64,000 nt of DNA from Streptomyces diastatochromogenes (GCF_002242805.1 NZ_MCGQ01000007.1:248001-312000); one strand, 5' to 3'; shown: positions 25,415 through 34,742, numbered from the stretch's first letter. The notes: a model not told the origin generated them from the sequence alone. A program made the numbers and translations.

Positions 25415-27856
25415 GTGGCTATGGGGACGCCGTCGATGCATTTCAGCGAGAGTCCCGAGGATCCGTTCGCCCTCGGGCGTGGTGCCTCGGCCGTGCTCGA
25501 CGACCAAGGCACCGTGGTCGGCTGGAGCGCACGCGCGCAGGCGTTGCTCGGCTATCCGGCCAAGGAAGTGATCGGACGGGCGTGGCAGGACCTCCTGGTC
25601 GACGCCCGTGACCTGCCTGTCGTACGGTCCGTCGTCGTGACCGCCATGAAGGCGGGAGGATGGTTCGGCGTCCTGCCCGTCCGACACCACGACGGACGCC
25701 GTGTGGAGATGGGTTTCCGAGCCCGTGCGGTCACACGGGAGGGGGGCGCTCAGGAGTGGCTCCTGGTCGGTGCTCCTGCCGCGGAGGTCATCGCCTGGCA
25801 GCGGGACCGTGCGCTGCTGGACGGCCTGTACCGCCGGTCCCCGATCGGTCTGGTCACCTACGGCCCGGACAGGAGGGTGATCCGGGTCAACCGTGCGGTC
25901 GAAAAGGCGAGCGGCGTCCCGGCCGAGGCCCCGGTGGGCCACCACCCCCGCGAATTCATGGTCGACGAGGACGCGGGTCCGGCGGATGAACGGGTCCGGC
26001 ACGTCCTGGAGACCGGCGAGCCGTTGATCTTCACCGAGCAGTCCGCCCGGGCACGCCACGATCCGGGCCGGGAACGGATCGTGTCCGTTTCGGCGTTCCG
26101 GATGGAAGATCCCTCGGGCCGGGTTCTCGGCGTGGCCGAGACGATCGAGGACGTGACCGACCGTCACCGGGCGCAACGCAGGCTCGCCCTGCTGAACGAG
26201 GCGAGCGCCCGGGTCGGAACCTCGCTGGACGTGACACAGACCGCTCGGGAACTGGCCGAGGTGGCCGTCCACGGCCTGGCCGACTACTGCTCGGTGGACC
26301 TCCTCAAGCCCGTGACACTCGGTGACGAACCCGTTCCCGGTACGGCAGGTCCGCTGGTCCGGGCCGCCCTGTCACCACCGGAACACCGCGTCCCGTTCCA
26401 GGAGGGCGACGTGGTCCCGGTGCTTCCGGAATCCCCGCAGGCGCGGTGCCTGGCCGAGCGTCGCCCGATTCTCGACGGGCGGCTGTCCCTGCGCCCCGAG
26501 TGGTACGCCATGGACCGGCGGAGGATCGAGATCGCCCTGGGTCTCGGCGTTCATTCGCTGATCACGGTGCCCCTGCTTGCGCGCGGCCTGGTACTGGGCG
26601 TGGTGAGCCTGTGGCGGTCGCGCAATTCGGAACCCTTCGAGGACGGCGATGCAGCGGTGGCCCAGGAGCTCTCCTCGCGTGCGGCCGTCTCCATCGACAA
26701 CGCGCGCCGCTTCACCCAGCAGCAGAGCGCCGCGCTGACCCTTCAGCGCAGTCTGCTGCCGAGCGCGGCGTCCGACCTGCCGGCCGTGGAGGTGGCCTGC
26801 CGATACCTCCCGGCCAGCGGTGAACCGGGCATCGGCGGTGACTGGTTCGACGTGATCCCGTTGTCGGGGGCCCGGGTCGCCCTCGTGGTGGGCGACGTGG
26901 TCGGCCACGGGATCCACGCCGCGGCCTCGATGGGCCGTCTGCGCGCCGCCGCGCGCACCCTGGCCAGCCTCGACCTGGAGCCGGACGAGGTGATGACGGG
27001 GCTGGACGATCTGGTCAGTCTGCTGGCCAGCGAGCTGGAGGCGAACGCCGACGACAACCGGTCGGCGATCGAGCAGGTGCTCGGGGCCACCTGCCTCTAC
27101 GCCGTCTACGATCCGGTCTCCCAGCACTGCTCCCTGGCACGCGCCGGCCACCCGGCACCGATGGTGTCCACCCCGGACGGCGAGGTGACCGTGCTCGATC
27201 TGCCCGCGGGTCCACCGCTGGGCCTGGGCGGTCTGCCCTTCGAAACGTACGATCTGGACCTCCCCGAGGGCAGTCTGCTCACGCTCTACACGGACGGCCT
27301 CCTGGAGGCACGCAACGGCGACATAGACGCCGCGCTGGAGCATCTGGGCGCATGTCTCGCCCACACCACGGAGCCGCTGGACCAGACCTGCCACACCGTG
27401 GTCGAAGCGCTGCTGCCCAAGGACCACCTCCCCAGCGACGACATCGCGCTGCTCATCGCCCGTACCCGGGTGCTACGGCCCCAGAACGTCGCCTCGTGGC
27501 AGCTGCCCCTGGAAGCGACCTCCGCCGCCCGCGCCAGGGAGTTGACCACGGCGAAACTGACCGAATGGGCGCTGACCGAACTGGCCTTCACCACCGAGCT
27601 GGTCGCCAGCGAGCTCGTCACCAACGCCTACCGGTACGCAGCCGGCCCCGTCACCCTGCGTCTCATCCGTACGCACTCCCTGATCTGCGAGGTGTCCGAC
27701 ACCAGCCACACCTCCCCCCACCTCCGACGAGCCCTCAGCACGGACGAGGGCGGACGCGGGCTCTTCCTGGTCGCGCAGCTCACGGAGCGGTGGGGCACCC
27801 GCTACACCCGCGACGGCAAGACCGTCTGGACGGAGCAGCCCCTGCCGACGGCGTGA
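25415..27856 (+). CDS. PAS-GAF-SpoIIE phosphatase with C-terminal HATPase (RsbU/RsbW-like fusion)
   Basis: 813 residues. Domains in order: PAS about 15-120, second PAS 140-245 (LYRRSPIGLVTYGPDRRVIRVN), GAF 255-435, PP2C-like SpoIIE 445-680 with metal motifs GGDWFDV near 473, GDVVGHG and DDIALLIAR, and a histidine-kinase-like ATPase 695-810 with N box ELVTNAYRY and G box EGGRGLFLV. Such proteins combine a serine phosphatase for anti-anti-sigma factors with an anti-sigma-type kinase in one chain. GTG 25415 is six bases after GGAGG; GTG 25412 and ATG 25421 are also in frame. No sigma factor or STAS partner is adjacent. It converges on the toroid/EEP/cupin operon. Confidence 0.9.
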   Translation: MAMGTPSMHFSESPEDPFALGRGASAVLDDQGTVVGWSARAQALLGYPAKEVIGRAWQDLLVDARDLPVVRSVVVTAMKAGGWFGVLPVRHHDGRRVEMGFRARAVTREGGAQEWLLVGAPAAEVIAWQRDRALLDGLYRRSPIGLVTYGPDRRVIRVNRAVEKASGVPAEAPVGHHPREFMVDEDAGPADERVRHVLETGEPLIFTEQSARARHDPGRERIVSVSAFRMEDPSGRVLGVAETIEDVTDRHRAQRRLALLNEASARVGTSLDVTQTARELAEVAVHGLADYCSVDLLKPVTLGDEPVPGTAGPLVRAALSPPEHRVPFQEGDVVPVLPESPQARCLAERRPILDGRLSLRPEWYAMDRRRIEIALGLGVHSLITVPLLARGLVLGVVSLWRSRNSEPFEDGDAAVAQELSSRAAVSIDNARRFTQQQSAALTLQRSLLPSAASDLPAVEVACRYLPASGEPGIGGDWFDVIPLSGARVALVVGDVVGHGIHAAASMGRLRAAARTLASLDLEPDEVMTGLDDLVSLLASELEANADDNRSAIEQVLGATCLYAVYDPVSQHCSLARAGHPAPMVSTPDGEVTVLDLPAGPPLGLGGLPFETYDLDLPEGSLLTLYTDGLLEARNGDIDAALEHLGACLAHTTEPLDQTCHTVVEALLPKDHLPSDDIALLIARTRVLRPQNVASWQLPLEATSAARARELTTAKLTEWALTELAFTTELVASELVTNAYRYAAGPVTLRLIRTHSLICEVSDTSHTSPHLRRALSTDEGGRGLFLVAQLTERWGTRYTRDGKTVWTEQPLPTA

Positions 27857-27895
27857 ACCACGCCCTCCACCACCGCGGCCGACTGCGCGTGGGCC

Positions 27896-28618
27896 CTACG
27901 GGCCGAGTGTGCCGGACAAGGCGGTCAGTGCCGTCAGGTACTCGTCCTCGGTGAGCGGCACCTTGCGCACCCGCGCGGCGTGCGTCGTCGAGGGGCTGTA
28001 CACGTCCGTGTGGGCGAGGCGTTCGCTCCCCGTCTCGAGAAGCAGAGTGACGGCGCCCTCCGCGGCGCCGCACCAGGCCCGGTGCAGGGTACGCGCCGCG
28101 AGCGCGTACGAGGCACCCCTGGCGTAGTGCGCCGTCTGCGCCAGACGAAGACGCGCCGGCCCGCGAGGCGCGAGCATCCAGTCGGCATCACGCGCCGACA
28201 GCGACTCCTGGTACTCGGCCATGTCGATCCCGCCGTCGGCCGAGGGCTCGTAGAGTTCCATGCTCAGCCGGCCTCGCACGACGCAGGACGCGATCGGCGA
28301 CCGGTGGTTGTGAATGTCCTGCTCGCGGCCTGCGGAATCGCTGATCGGCTGCCACACATGGGCACGCAGCTTCAGCCCGGGCCCGTCGTCGATCAGCAGC
28401 AGCTTCTGGAAGCCGAGCACGTGCCCGTACGAACGGGCGGCGCAGCCAGCCGTCTCGCCGGCTCCCGAAGCCAGCTCCGTGATCAGCTCCGGCAGGAAGT
28501 CCGGGTCGCCCAGCTCGGCGACCAGGCCTCGTGCGGCCTCCATCAACTGATGCTCGGGCGCGGCACCTCCCACAGCCTCGGCCATCATGCGCCGCGCGGT
28601 CACGAGACGGTCCCCCAT
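27896..28618 (-). CDS. HNHR cupin-like protein, last gene of a three-gene operon
   Basis: 240 residues. The central part reads like a cupin: GLKLRAHVW, then DIHNHRSPIASCVVRGRLSMELYE, whose paired histidines could bind a metal as in cysteine-dioxygenase-like double-stranded beta-helix proteins. Flanking regions are helical. I cannot assign a reaction. ATG 28618 has GAGG five bases upstream, favoured over a longer frame to 28717 that would overlap the EEP gene. It follows that gene by 38 nt on the same strand. Confidence 0.72.
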   Translation of the reverse strand: MGDRLVTARRMMAEAVGGAAPEHQLMEAARGLVAELGDPDFLPELITELASGAGETAGCAARSYGHVLGFQKLLLIDDGPGLKLRAHVWQPISDSAGREQDIHNHRSPIASCVVRGRLSMELYEPSADGGIDMAEYQESLSARDADWMLAPRGPARLRLAQTAHYARGASYALAARTLHRAWCGAAEGAVTLLLETGSERLAHTDVYSPSTTHAARVRKVPLTEDEYLTALTALSGTLGP

Positions 28619-28656
28619 ACACACCTCACGGTCCTCGAGTCCGGGCGTGCGCGCCC

Positions 28657-29466
28657 TCAGGGTTCTTCGGAGAACGTCCGGAGAACGTCCGCGGCCACCC
28701 GGAAGGTGGCGACGCATGCCCGGTGGTCGGAAAAGTTGTCGATCAGTTCAGCCCCGTCGAAGGTGAAGCCCGGTCCGTGGAGGATGTCGTCGATCGACTT
28801 GTTCCGGTACGTCGGCCGGCCTTCGAACGAGCTGTTCAGGGACAGGCTGTCGGAACTCAGCACCAGCCCCCGGTTGTCCGTGTTGAAGTCGCCGCACACC
28901 AACGACAGACGGCCGGTGGCCCGGCGGCCCAGCTCGCCTGCGAGCGCGTCCCAGATCTCCTTGAACTCGGCTTCGTCAGGGTCGCGTCCGAACAGATAGA
29001 ACGGCACGGCGTGCAGCGACGTGACGTTGACCGTCGTGCCCCACAGAGGGACGGCGACGGAGACCAGACCCTTGTCGTGGCTCTGGATCTCCTTGCCGTC
29101 GAGGCGGGTCCGAAGCCGCGGGTTGGGAAGCATGTACTGCCGGGGGGTGCGCACCTCGAACCTGCTTGCCACGGCCACACCGCTGAGACGGCCGGGGAAG
29201 AAGGAGGAGTCGTGCAGCGGGTAGGACGCGACGTACCGCAGCGGAGTCCGCCGGCGTACGGACTCCAGGAGTTCGGAGCGCCCTCGATCGTCGAATCCGA
29301 CCTCCTGGAAGGCCGCGATGCCGACGCCCCTGTCCGTGAGAAGGCCCACCACCTCGTCCATCGCCGCCGGTGAGCAGGGGCCTGCCCCACCCGCGCTCGG
29401 CAGCCCTTCGTGCAGGTTCCAGCTCGCGACCGTGAGACAGCGACCGGATGTTCCCGCTACGCCCAT
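28657..29466 (-). CDS. Endonuclease/exonuclease/phosphatase (EEP) family protein
   Basis: 269 residues, DNase I fold. All catalytic blocks are visible in order: ASWNLHEG, AAFQEVG (metal Glu), LSGVAVASR, SLHAVPF, VCGDFNTDN, and the terminal pair DDIL and SDHRACV. No signal peptide, so cytosolic. EEP enzymes cut nucleic acids, sphingolipids or inositol phosphates; substrate not predictable here. ATG 29466 overlaps the stop of the upstream toroid gene by 10 nt, implying coupling, and has GAGG upstream. Confidence 0.85.
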   Translation of the reverse strand: MGVAGTSGRCLTVASWNLHEGLPSAGGAGPCSPAAMDEVVGLLTDRGVGIAAFQEVGFDDRGRSELLESVRRRTPLRYVASYPLHDSSFFPGRLSGVAVASRFEVRTPRQYMLPNPRLRTRLDGKEIQSHDKGLVSVAVPLWGTTVNVTSLHAVPFYLFGRDPDEAEFKEIWDALAGELGRRATGRLSLVCGDFNTDNRGLVLSSDSLSLNSSFEGRPTYRNKSIDDILHGPGFTFDGAELIDNFSDHRACVATFRVAADVLRTFSEEP

Positions 29467-30737
29467 GCGGCCGTCCTCAGCGCGTAGTCCCTCGCGACCG
29501 CGGTTCCCTGATAGGTCATCCAGATCGGCCTCGTGCCGTCGTGCCATCTCCAGGCACCGTCCTTGCAGTTGTCGAGAGTCTCACTCACGGCCGCCTCCAG
29601 CCGCTCCTCACACTCCGGTGCGATGGTGAGCATCAGCGCCCGGGCCACCCAGGCCGGGGTGAAGTGACCGATCATCAATGCGTCCACTGTGCCATCGCCG
29701 ACCGGTCGGCGGAGCTGTTCGTCGGTCAGCCGCAGATCGAGGTCCGCGGTGCACAGCCATCTGACGCCCGAGCGCGCGGCGTTGTCGAATATCTCTCCGT
29801 CGGAGAGAACACCGGCCGCACGGTGCAGGGCGATGGCGGCACGCGCCGTGTGCGCGGCCGACCTGGCCGAACTGTGCAGCGTTTCACCCCAGTAGGCCAT
29901 GCCCGCCGCGGCGCCCTCGTCCGTGTGCGCTCCGTCGACGAGGCGTCGCGCGAGCCAGGAGAGCCTGGGGGAGGTCGGAGCGACTTCGGACAGGCTGGAG
30001 ATCGCGACGGACAGCACGCTGGTCCGGTCCATACCGAGCGGATCCTCGCCGGGGTCGAGCATGGCTTCGAGGATCCGGACCAGTTCGGTCTTCGTCGTGC
30101 CGTCGAGGCCGCAGCGGAACATCGCCGCCAGGACCCAGGCGGTGATCTCGGGTCTGCCGCGGTCCCGCTGGGTGCTCGCCGCCCAGCCCCCGCCCGGCTT
30201 CTGCAGGGCGATGAGCGAGTCGAGCACCTGCCGCCGGTTGATGCGTGGATCCCTGATGTCGAACGCGTTGACCATCCGGAGCCCGTACGAGGTGCCGACC
30301 GCGGTGGGCGGCACGTGATGGTCGTTCAGGTACTGCGACCACCCGGCCAACTCCGCCTGACCGTGCCGCATTTCCCGGTACTCACCCAGCACCCCGCGCG
30401 CGGACTCGTCGATCACCCGCCGGGCGGACCGTGTGCCGGTTCTGCGCGCCGGTGCGGGGAGCTGCGCCGTATCCGCTCTTGTCGCGGGCAGTTGGCCGAG
30501 CAGGCGCAGGCCGAGACCGATACAGAGGGCGCAGATTCCGGCGAACAGGTACCTGAGGAAGGAGACGCTGAACCAGTCCTCGGGTAACGCGTAGTCGAGA
30601 AGGCCCTTGTACGCGACCAGCGCGGCCGTGAACGGGCCGAGGGACACCAGGGCGTCCTTGAGCCGCCGCGCTTCGGGCCTGCCGCGGGGAGCCGATGGAG
30701 CCGGTGTCGCGGGTCTGGCCCGATTCGTCTGTGTCAT
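29457..30737 (-). CDS. Membrane protein with alpha/alpha-toroid (terpene-cyclase-like) domain
   Basis: 426 residues. Two N-terminal hydrophobic segments (LGPFTAALVAYKGLLDY and FLRYLFAGICALCIGLGLRLL) lead to a helical domain with toroid-type repeats: DSLIALQKPGGGWAAS, ITAWVLAAMFRCG, SGVRWLC. The LQxxxGGW pattern resembles QW motifs of prenyltransferase/squalene-cyclase folds, but the DxDD acid motif of cyclases is absent, so it is likely a binding or scaffold module. ATG 30737 is preceded by GGAGGGG. First gene of the operon with the EEP and cupin-like proteins. Confidence 0.75.
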   Translation of the reverse strand: MTQTNRARPATPAPSAPRGRPEARRLKDALVSLGPFTAALVAYKGLLDYALPEDWFSVSFLRYLFAGICALCIGLGLRLLGQLPATRADTAQLPAPARRTGTRSARRVIDESARGVLGEYREMRHGQAELAGWSQYLNDHHVPPTAVGTSYGLRMVNAFDIRDPRINRRQVLDSLIALQKPGGGWAASTQRDRGRPEITAWVLAAMFRCGLDGTTKTELVRILEAMLDPGEDPLGMDRTSVLSVAISSLSEVAPTSPRLSWLARRLVDGAHTDEGAAAGMAYWGETLHSSARSAAHTARAAIALHRAAGVLSDGEIFDNAARSGVRWLCTADLDLRLTDEQLRRPVGDGTVDALMIGHFTPAWVARALMLTIAPECEERLEAAVSETLDNCKDGAWRWHDGTRPIWMTYQGTAVARDYALRTAAWA

Positions 30738-30916
30738 CGTGTCCCCTCCCCCGGCAAGGACGCCCGATGAAACGTCACGATAGCGGTCCCGCCGTGCCAC
30801 AGCCATCCATTGGCGCACAAATGGGATCCCGGTAATTCGGGCGACCCCGGCAGCTCCCCGCCCGTACATTCGCCCCTCGCGTACGTCGCGTACGTCGTAC
30901 AAGGGGAGGATTCCGG

Positions 30917-31651
30917 ATGAGCGGTTCTGTGTTTCTGATCGGTGGCGGGTGGGACGCCCCGGAGGTGTACCAGCCGTTTCTGCGGCGGGCGGCGGCGCGT
31001 GGTGGGGGTGTGCCGCGGGTCGGGTGTGTGATCGTCGACGAGGGGGACGGGGCGGAGCAGTTCGAGCGGTATGCGGGGGTGCTGGGGAAGGCCGGTCCGT
31101 GTGCGCCTGTGCCGTTGCTCGTGCCGGTCGGGGGGCGGTTCGAGCCGGAGGGGGTGCTGGACGGTGTGGACGGGCTGCTGGTGTGTGGCGGGCTGACGCC
31201 TGCCTATCAGGAGGCGTTCGTCGAGTGCCTGGACCGGCTGCCGCGGCTGCTCGCCGAGCGCGGGGTGCCTTACGCGGGATTCTCGGCGGGCGCCGCCGTG
31301 GCCGCGCGGCGGGCGGTGGTCGGCGGGTGGCTGGCGGACGGGGTGCCGGTGTGCCCCGAGGACACCGCGGAGGACCTTGAGGAGATCGAGGTACGGGCGG
31401 GTCTGGGGCTCGTGCCGTTCGCGGTGGACGTGCACGCCGCGCAGTGGGGGACGCTGGGGCGGCTGGTCGCGGTGGTGCGGCGCGGGGAGGTGCCGTACGG
31501 CGTCGCCGTCGACGAGAACACCCTGGTGGAGGTGGCCGGCGGGAGCGGACGGGTGGCCGGGCTCGGGCGCGTGCACGTCGTACGGCCCGGTGGGGAGGGA
31601 GGGGTTGCCGTGCGGTCGTACGGCGCCGGGGAGGTCTTCGGTCTCTCCTAG
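30917..31651 (+). CDS. Peptidase S51 / cyanophycinase-like serine peptidase
   Basis: 244 residues. N-terminal FLIGGGWD, then the nucleophile elbow GFSAGAAVAA with Ser near 121, and DVHAAQWGTLGRL carrying the likely catalytic His. S51 enzymes (peptidase E, cyanophycinase) cleave Asp-containing dipeptides or beta-Asp polymers. The N-terminal segment with DEGDG is more acidic than usual. GGGGAGGA precedes ATG 30917. The upstream gap holds two GCGTACGTC direct repeats near 30879-30896. Confidence 0.82.
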   Translation: MSGSVFLIGGGWDAPEVYQPFLRRAAARGGGVPRVGCVIVDEGDGAEQFERYAGVLGKAGPCAPVPLLVPVGGRFEPEGVLDGVDGLLVCGGLTPAYQEAFVECLDRLPRLLAERGVPYAGFSAGAAVAARRAVVGGWLADGVPVCPEDTAEDLEEIEVRAGLGLVPFAVDVHAAQWGTLGRLVAVVRRGEVPYGVAVDENTLVEVAGGSGRVAGLGRVHVVRPGGEGGVAVRSYGAGEVFGLS

Positions 31652-31671
31652 GCCCTGTCGGACCCCTCGTC

Positions 31672-31715
31672 GCGCGGCCGCCGGGGTCTCGGGAAGGAGA
31701 CCCCGGCGGCCGCGC
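31672..31715. terminator. Strong bidirectional terminator, 19-bp stem
   Basis: Bases 31672-31690 pair perfectly with 31697-31715 around a GGGAAG loop. It lies between the convergent peptidase and alcohol dehydrogenase genes and can serve both. Confidence 0.85.
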
Positions 31716-31758
31716 TCGGAGTGCGGGTCGAGCGTGCGTCGCTCGGGTGCCGCGTCGG

Positions 31759-32799
31759 TCAGATGGTGGCCGTGTCGATGACGAAGCGGTAGCGGACGTC
31801 GCTCGCCAGCACCCGCTCGTACGCCTCGTTGATCTCGGCGGCGTTGATCAGCTCGATCTCGGCGCCGATGCCGTGCTCGGCGCAGAAGTCGAGCATCTCC
31901 TGGGTCTCGCGGATGCCGCCGATCATGGAGCCCGCGAGAGTCTTGCGGCCGCCGATCACCGAGAACAGGTTGAGGGAGACGGGCTCCTCGGGCGCGCCCA
32001 CGTTCACCAGGGCGCCGTCCACCTTCAGCAGCGACAGGAGCGCCCCGAAGTCCATCGGCGCCGACACCGTCGAGATGATCAGGTCGAAGGTGCCGGCCAG
32101 CTCCTCGAAGGTCTTCGGGTCGCTGGTGGCGTAGTAGTGGTCGGCGCCCAGCTTCAGCCCGTCGTCCTGCTTGCGCAGGGACTGCGAGAGCACGGTCACC
32201 TCGGCGCCCATCGCGTGCGCGATCTTGACACCCATGTGGCCCAGGCCGCCGAGCCCGACGACCGCGACCTTCTTGCCGGGGCCCGCGTTCCAGTGCCGCA
32301 GCGGGGAGTAGGTCGTGATGCCCGCGCACAGCAGCGGCGCGGCCACGTCCAGTGACAGGCCGTCGGGGATGCGGACGACGTAGTTCTCGTCGACGACGAT
32401 CTTCTGCGAGTATCCGCCGTAGGTGGGCTCGCCGTCCTTGCCGACGGCGTTGTACGTGCCGACCATGCCCTTGAGGCAGAACTGCTCCAGCCCCTGGAGG
32501 CAGTTCTCGCACTCGCGGCAGGAGTCGACCATGCAGCCGACGCCCACCCGGTCGCCGACCTTGTACTTCGTGACACCGGCTCCGGCCTCGGAGACGACAC
32601 CCGCGATCTCGTGGCCGGGGACCATCGGGAAGATCGCCGTGCCCCAGCCCTCGCGGGCCTGGTGGATGTCGGAGTGACAGATACCGGCGAACTCGATGTC
32701 GATCAGGACGTCGAACTCACCGACCGCGCGCCGCTCGATCGTGGTCCGCTCCAGCGGGGCCTTCGCGGCGGGCGCGGCGTACGCAGCAACAGTGGTCAT
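31759..32799 (-). CDS. Zinc-dependent alcohol dehydrogenase (cinnamyl-alcohol / AdhA type)
   Basis: 346 residues. Catalytic zinc motifs CHSDIH and GHEIAGVV, structural zinc cysteines in [17 protein letters not shown], and the Rossmann fingerprint [11 protein letters not shown]. Oxidises or reduces aldehydes and alcohols, probably with NADP(H). AGGAGAAC precedes ATG. It diverges from an XRE/MmyB regulator, a common arrangement in Streptomyces where the regulator controls the neighbouring oxidoreductase. Confidence 0.93.
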   Translation of the reverse strand: MTTVAAYAAPAAKAPLERTTIERRAVGEFDVLIDIEFAGICHSDIHQAREGWGTAIFPMVPGHEIAGVVSEAGAGVTKYKVGDRVGVGCMVDSCRECENCLQGLEQFCLKGMVGTYNAVGKDGEPTYGGYSQKIVVDENYVVRIPDGLSLDVAAPLLCAGITTYSPLRHWNAGPGKKVAVVGLGGLGHMGVKIAHAMGAEVTVLSQSLRKQDDGLKLGADHYYATSDPKTFEELAGTFDLIISTVSAPMDFGALLSLLKVDGALVNVGAPEEPVSLNLFSVIGGRKTLAGSMIGGIRETQEMLDFCAEHGIGAEIELINAAEINEAYERVLASDVRYRFVIDTATI

Positions 32800-32978
32800 G
32801 CCGGGGTTCTCCTAGCGGGGGTTCGTGCCCGGTTGCCTTTCGACCGGGTACGGCGTCCAGCCTGCCGCGGGCGCCGCGACTCACCCAGACCACGGATCTT
32901 CGTACGACCGCTGTGCCTACCACTGGCGGGGTCAGGCTCGCGGGCGTACGACCACGGGATACCGTCGATACTGGCGAT

Positions 32979-33875
32979 ATGGACGAACAGCGGGACGCGG
33001 CCGCCGGCCGGCCCCTGGACCGGCGGGCCGAGCTGAGCGAGTTCCTGCGCAGCCGGCGGGCCCGGCTGAAGCCGGAGGACGTGGGGCTGCGCGACTTCGG
33101 CCGGCACCGCCGGGTGCCGGGGTTGCGCCGCGAGGAGCTGGCCCAGCTGGCCGGGGTGTCGGTGGCGTACTACACCCGGCTGGAACAGGGCAACGGGCGC
33201 AACGTCTCGGCCGAGGTCCTGGACTCGATCGCCCGCGCCCTGCGGCTGACGGACGCCGAGCACGCCCACCTCACCCACCTGGCCAAGCCGAAGGCGCACA
33301 AGAAGAAGCCGGCGGCACGGCAGCAGCAGGTGCGCGTGGCACTGTGCCAGCTGCTGGACGTGATGGAGGGGGTGCCGGCGTACATCGTCGGGCGCCGTGC
33401 GGAGATCCTGGCCTGGAACCGGATGGCGGCCGCGGTCTTCGGCGACTGGTCCGAGCTGCCGCCCGTCGAGCGCAACTGGGCCCGTCTCGTCTTCCTGCAC
33501 CCCGACTACCGCGACCTCTTCGTCGACTGGGAACAGAAGGCGATCGACATCGTCTGCGCCCTGCGCATGGACGCCGGCTGCTATCCGGACGACCCGCGGC
33601 TGTCCGCCCTGGTGGGCGAACTCTCCGTCAAGAGCGACGAGTTCCGCCGCCTGTGGGCGACCCACGACGTCAAGGAGAAGAGTCACGGCGTCAAGCGCCT
33701 GCACCACCCCCTGGTCGGCGACCTGTCCCTGCACTTCGAGGGCTTCCGCCTCACGGACGACTCGGACATGTCCCTGGTGACGTACCACGCGGAACCGGGT
33801 TCCCCGTCGGCGGAGTCCCTGCGCCTGCTGGCCAGCTGGGGCACGGACGCGACCCGGGCGGCACGAACGGCCTGA
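32979..33875 (+). CDS. XRE family regulator with MmyB-like ligand-binding domain
   Basis: 298 residues. N-terminal HTH about 20-90 with LRREELAQLAGVSVAYYTRLEQG; the rest is the MmyB-like PAS-fold ligand domain (AYIVGRRAEILAWNRMAAAVFGD, HPDYRDLFVDWE), which in relatives binds fatty-acid-like ligands. ATG 32979 lacks a Shine-Dalgarno, but GATACT lies six bases before it, so the message may be leaderless. Divergent from the alcohol dehydrogenase, its probable target. Confidence 0.9.
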   Translation: MDEQRDAAAGRPLDRRAELSEFLRSRRARLKPEDVGLRDFGRHRRVPGLRREELAQLAGVSVAYYTRLEQGNGRNVSAEVLDSIARALRLTDAEHAHLTHLAKPKAHKKKPAARQQQVRVALCQLLDVMEGVPAYIVGRRAEILAWNRMAAAVFGDWSELPPVERNWARLVFLHPDYRDLFVDWEQKAIDIVCALRMDAGCYPDDPRLSALVGELSVKSDEFRRLWATHDVKEKSHGVKRLHHPLVGDLSLHFEGFRLTDDSDMSLVTYHAEPGSPSAESLRLLASWGTDATRAARTA

Positions 33876-33924
33876 GGCCTGAGCCCCGAGCCCTGACTCC
33901 TGGGTCCGCCGCCCGGGCCGGCTG

Positions 33925-34695
33925 TCACCCCTGGTAGGGCGGCATCGCTCCCCACGACCACTTCGGCACCGGCTGCTCGGCGGGCGGCTTCGCGTCCTGG
34001 CCCGAGAAGTACACGGCCAGCCGCGTGCCCCACTCCACGTAAGCCAGGAACGCCGACCGGAACTCCGCGTCCTTCGGGAGGCCCGCGTCGTCCGCCGCGT
34101 CCTGGACGAGGTTGACCCAGCGGCGGCGCTGGGGCTCGGTGATGTGCTTGCCGAAGTGCTTGGCGACCATGTGGCCGTGGCCGCCATGGGTGTCGGAGTA
34201 CGCCGCCGGGCCGCCGAAGACCTCGGCGAGCCAGAGGGCGACGTGGGCGGCGTGCTCGGGGGCCAGGTCCGCGAAGAGGGGCGCCAGCAGGTCGTCCTTC
34301 AGGACCTTGTCGTAGAAGACCTCGGTCAGGCGGGAGAAGGCCTCGGCGCCGCCCGCCCAGTCGTACAGGGTGGGGACGGCGCCCCCACCGCCCTGCACTC
34401 CGGTCGGCCGGTAGTGGCGCATCTCCTCGATGTTCTCCACGTACGGCCGGATCTCCGCGAAGAACGGCGGGAAAAGCTCCGACCTGCGGAAACCCTCGAT
34501 GTGGTCCTCGGTCGACGTCCAGGTGATGCGCAGGATCCAGGACTCGGGTTCCTCCTCGCAGCGGGTCAGTCCGTAGTCGACGCACTGGGGAGCGGCGGCC
34601 AGCTGGACGGCCGCGCGGGTGTAGGCGGCCAGGAACGGGGCCGCCTGCTGTTCGGGAACGCGGTAACGGATGTACTCGACTGTGTTCGCCGTCAT
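33925..34695 (-). CDS. ABM domain - truncated haemoglobin fusion
   Basis: 256 residues. Residues 1-95 form an antibiotic-biosynthesis-monooxygenase-like ferredoxin fold (VEYIRYRVPEQQAAPFLAAY, WILRITWTSTEDHIEGFR). Residues 110-240 are a group II truncated globin: LYDWAGGAEAFSRLTEVFYDKV, then HGGHGHMVAKHFGKHI with the likely haem-proximal His. A chimera of this kind has been described from S. avermitilis. Reaction unproven; oxygen or NO chemistry is plausible. ATG 34695 is preferred to 34707. Confidence 0.88.
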   Translation of the reverse strand: MTANTVEYIRYRVPEQQAAPFLAAYTRAAVQLAAAPQCVDYGLTRCEEEPESWILRITWTSTEDHIEGFRRSELFPPFFAEIRPYVENIEEMRHYRPTGVQGGGGAVPTLYDWAGGAEAFSRLTEVFYDKVLKDDLLAPLFADLAPEHAAHVALWLAEVFGGPAAYSDTHGGHGHMVAKHFGKHITEPQRRRWVNLVQDAADDAGLPKDAEFRSAFLAYVEWGTRLAVYFSGQDAKPPAEQPVPKWSWGAMPPYQG

Positions 34696-34742
34696 GCGTG
34701 CACACAAGCACGAACGGCCACGGCCTACTCAGGTACGGCGGC

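Noticed and set aside
29457..30737. Terpene or hopanoid cyclase
   Set aside because: The toroid repeats are present but the DxDD acid motif and a full set of QW repeats are not, and the protein is too short for a two-domain squalene-hopene cyclase.
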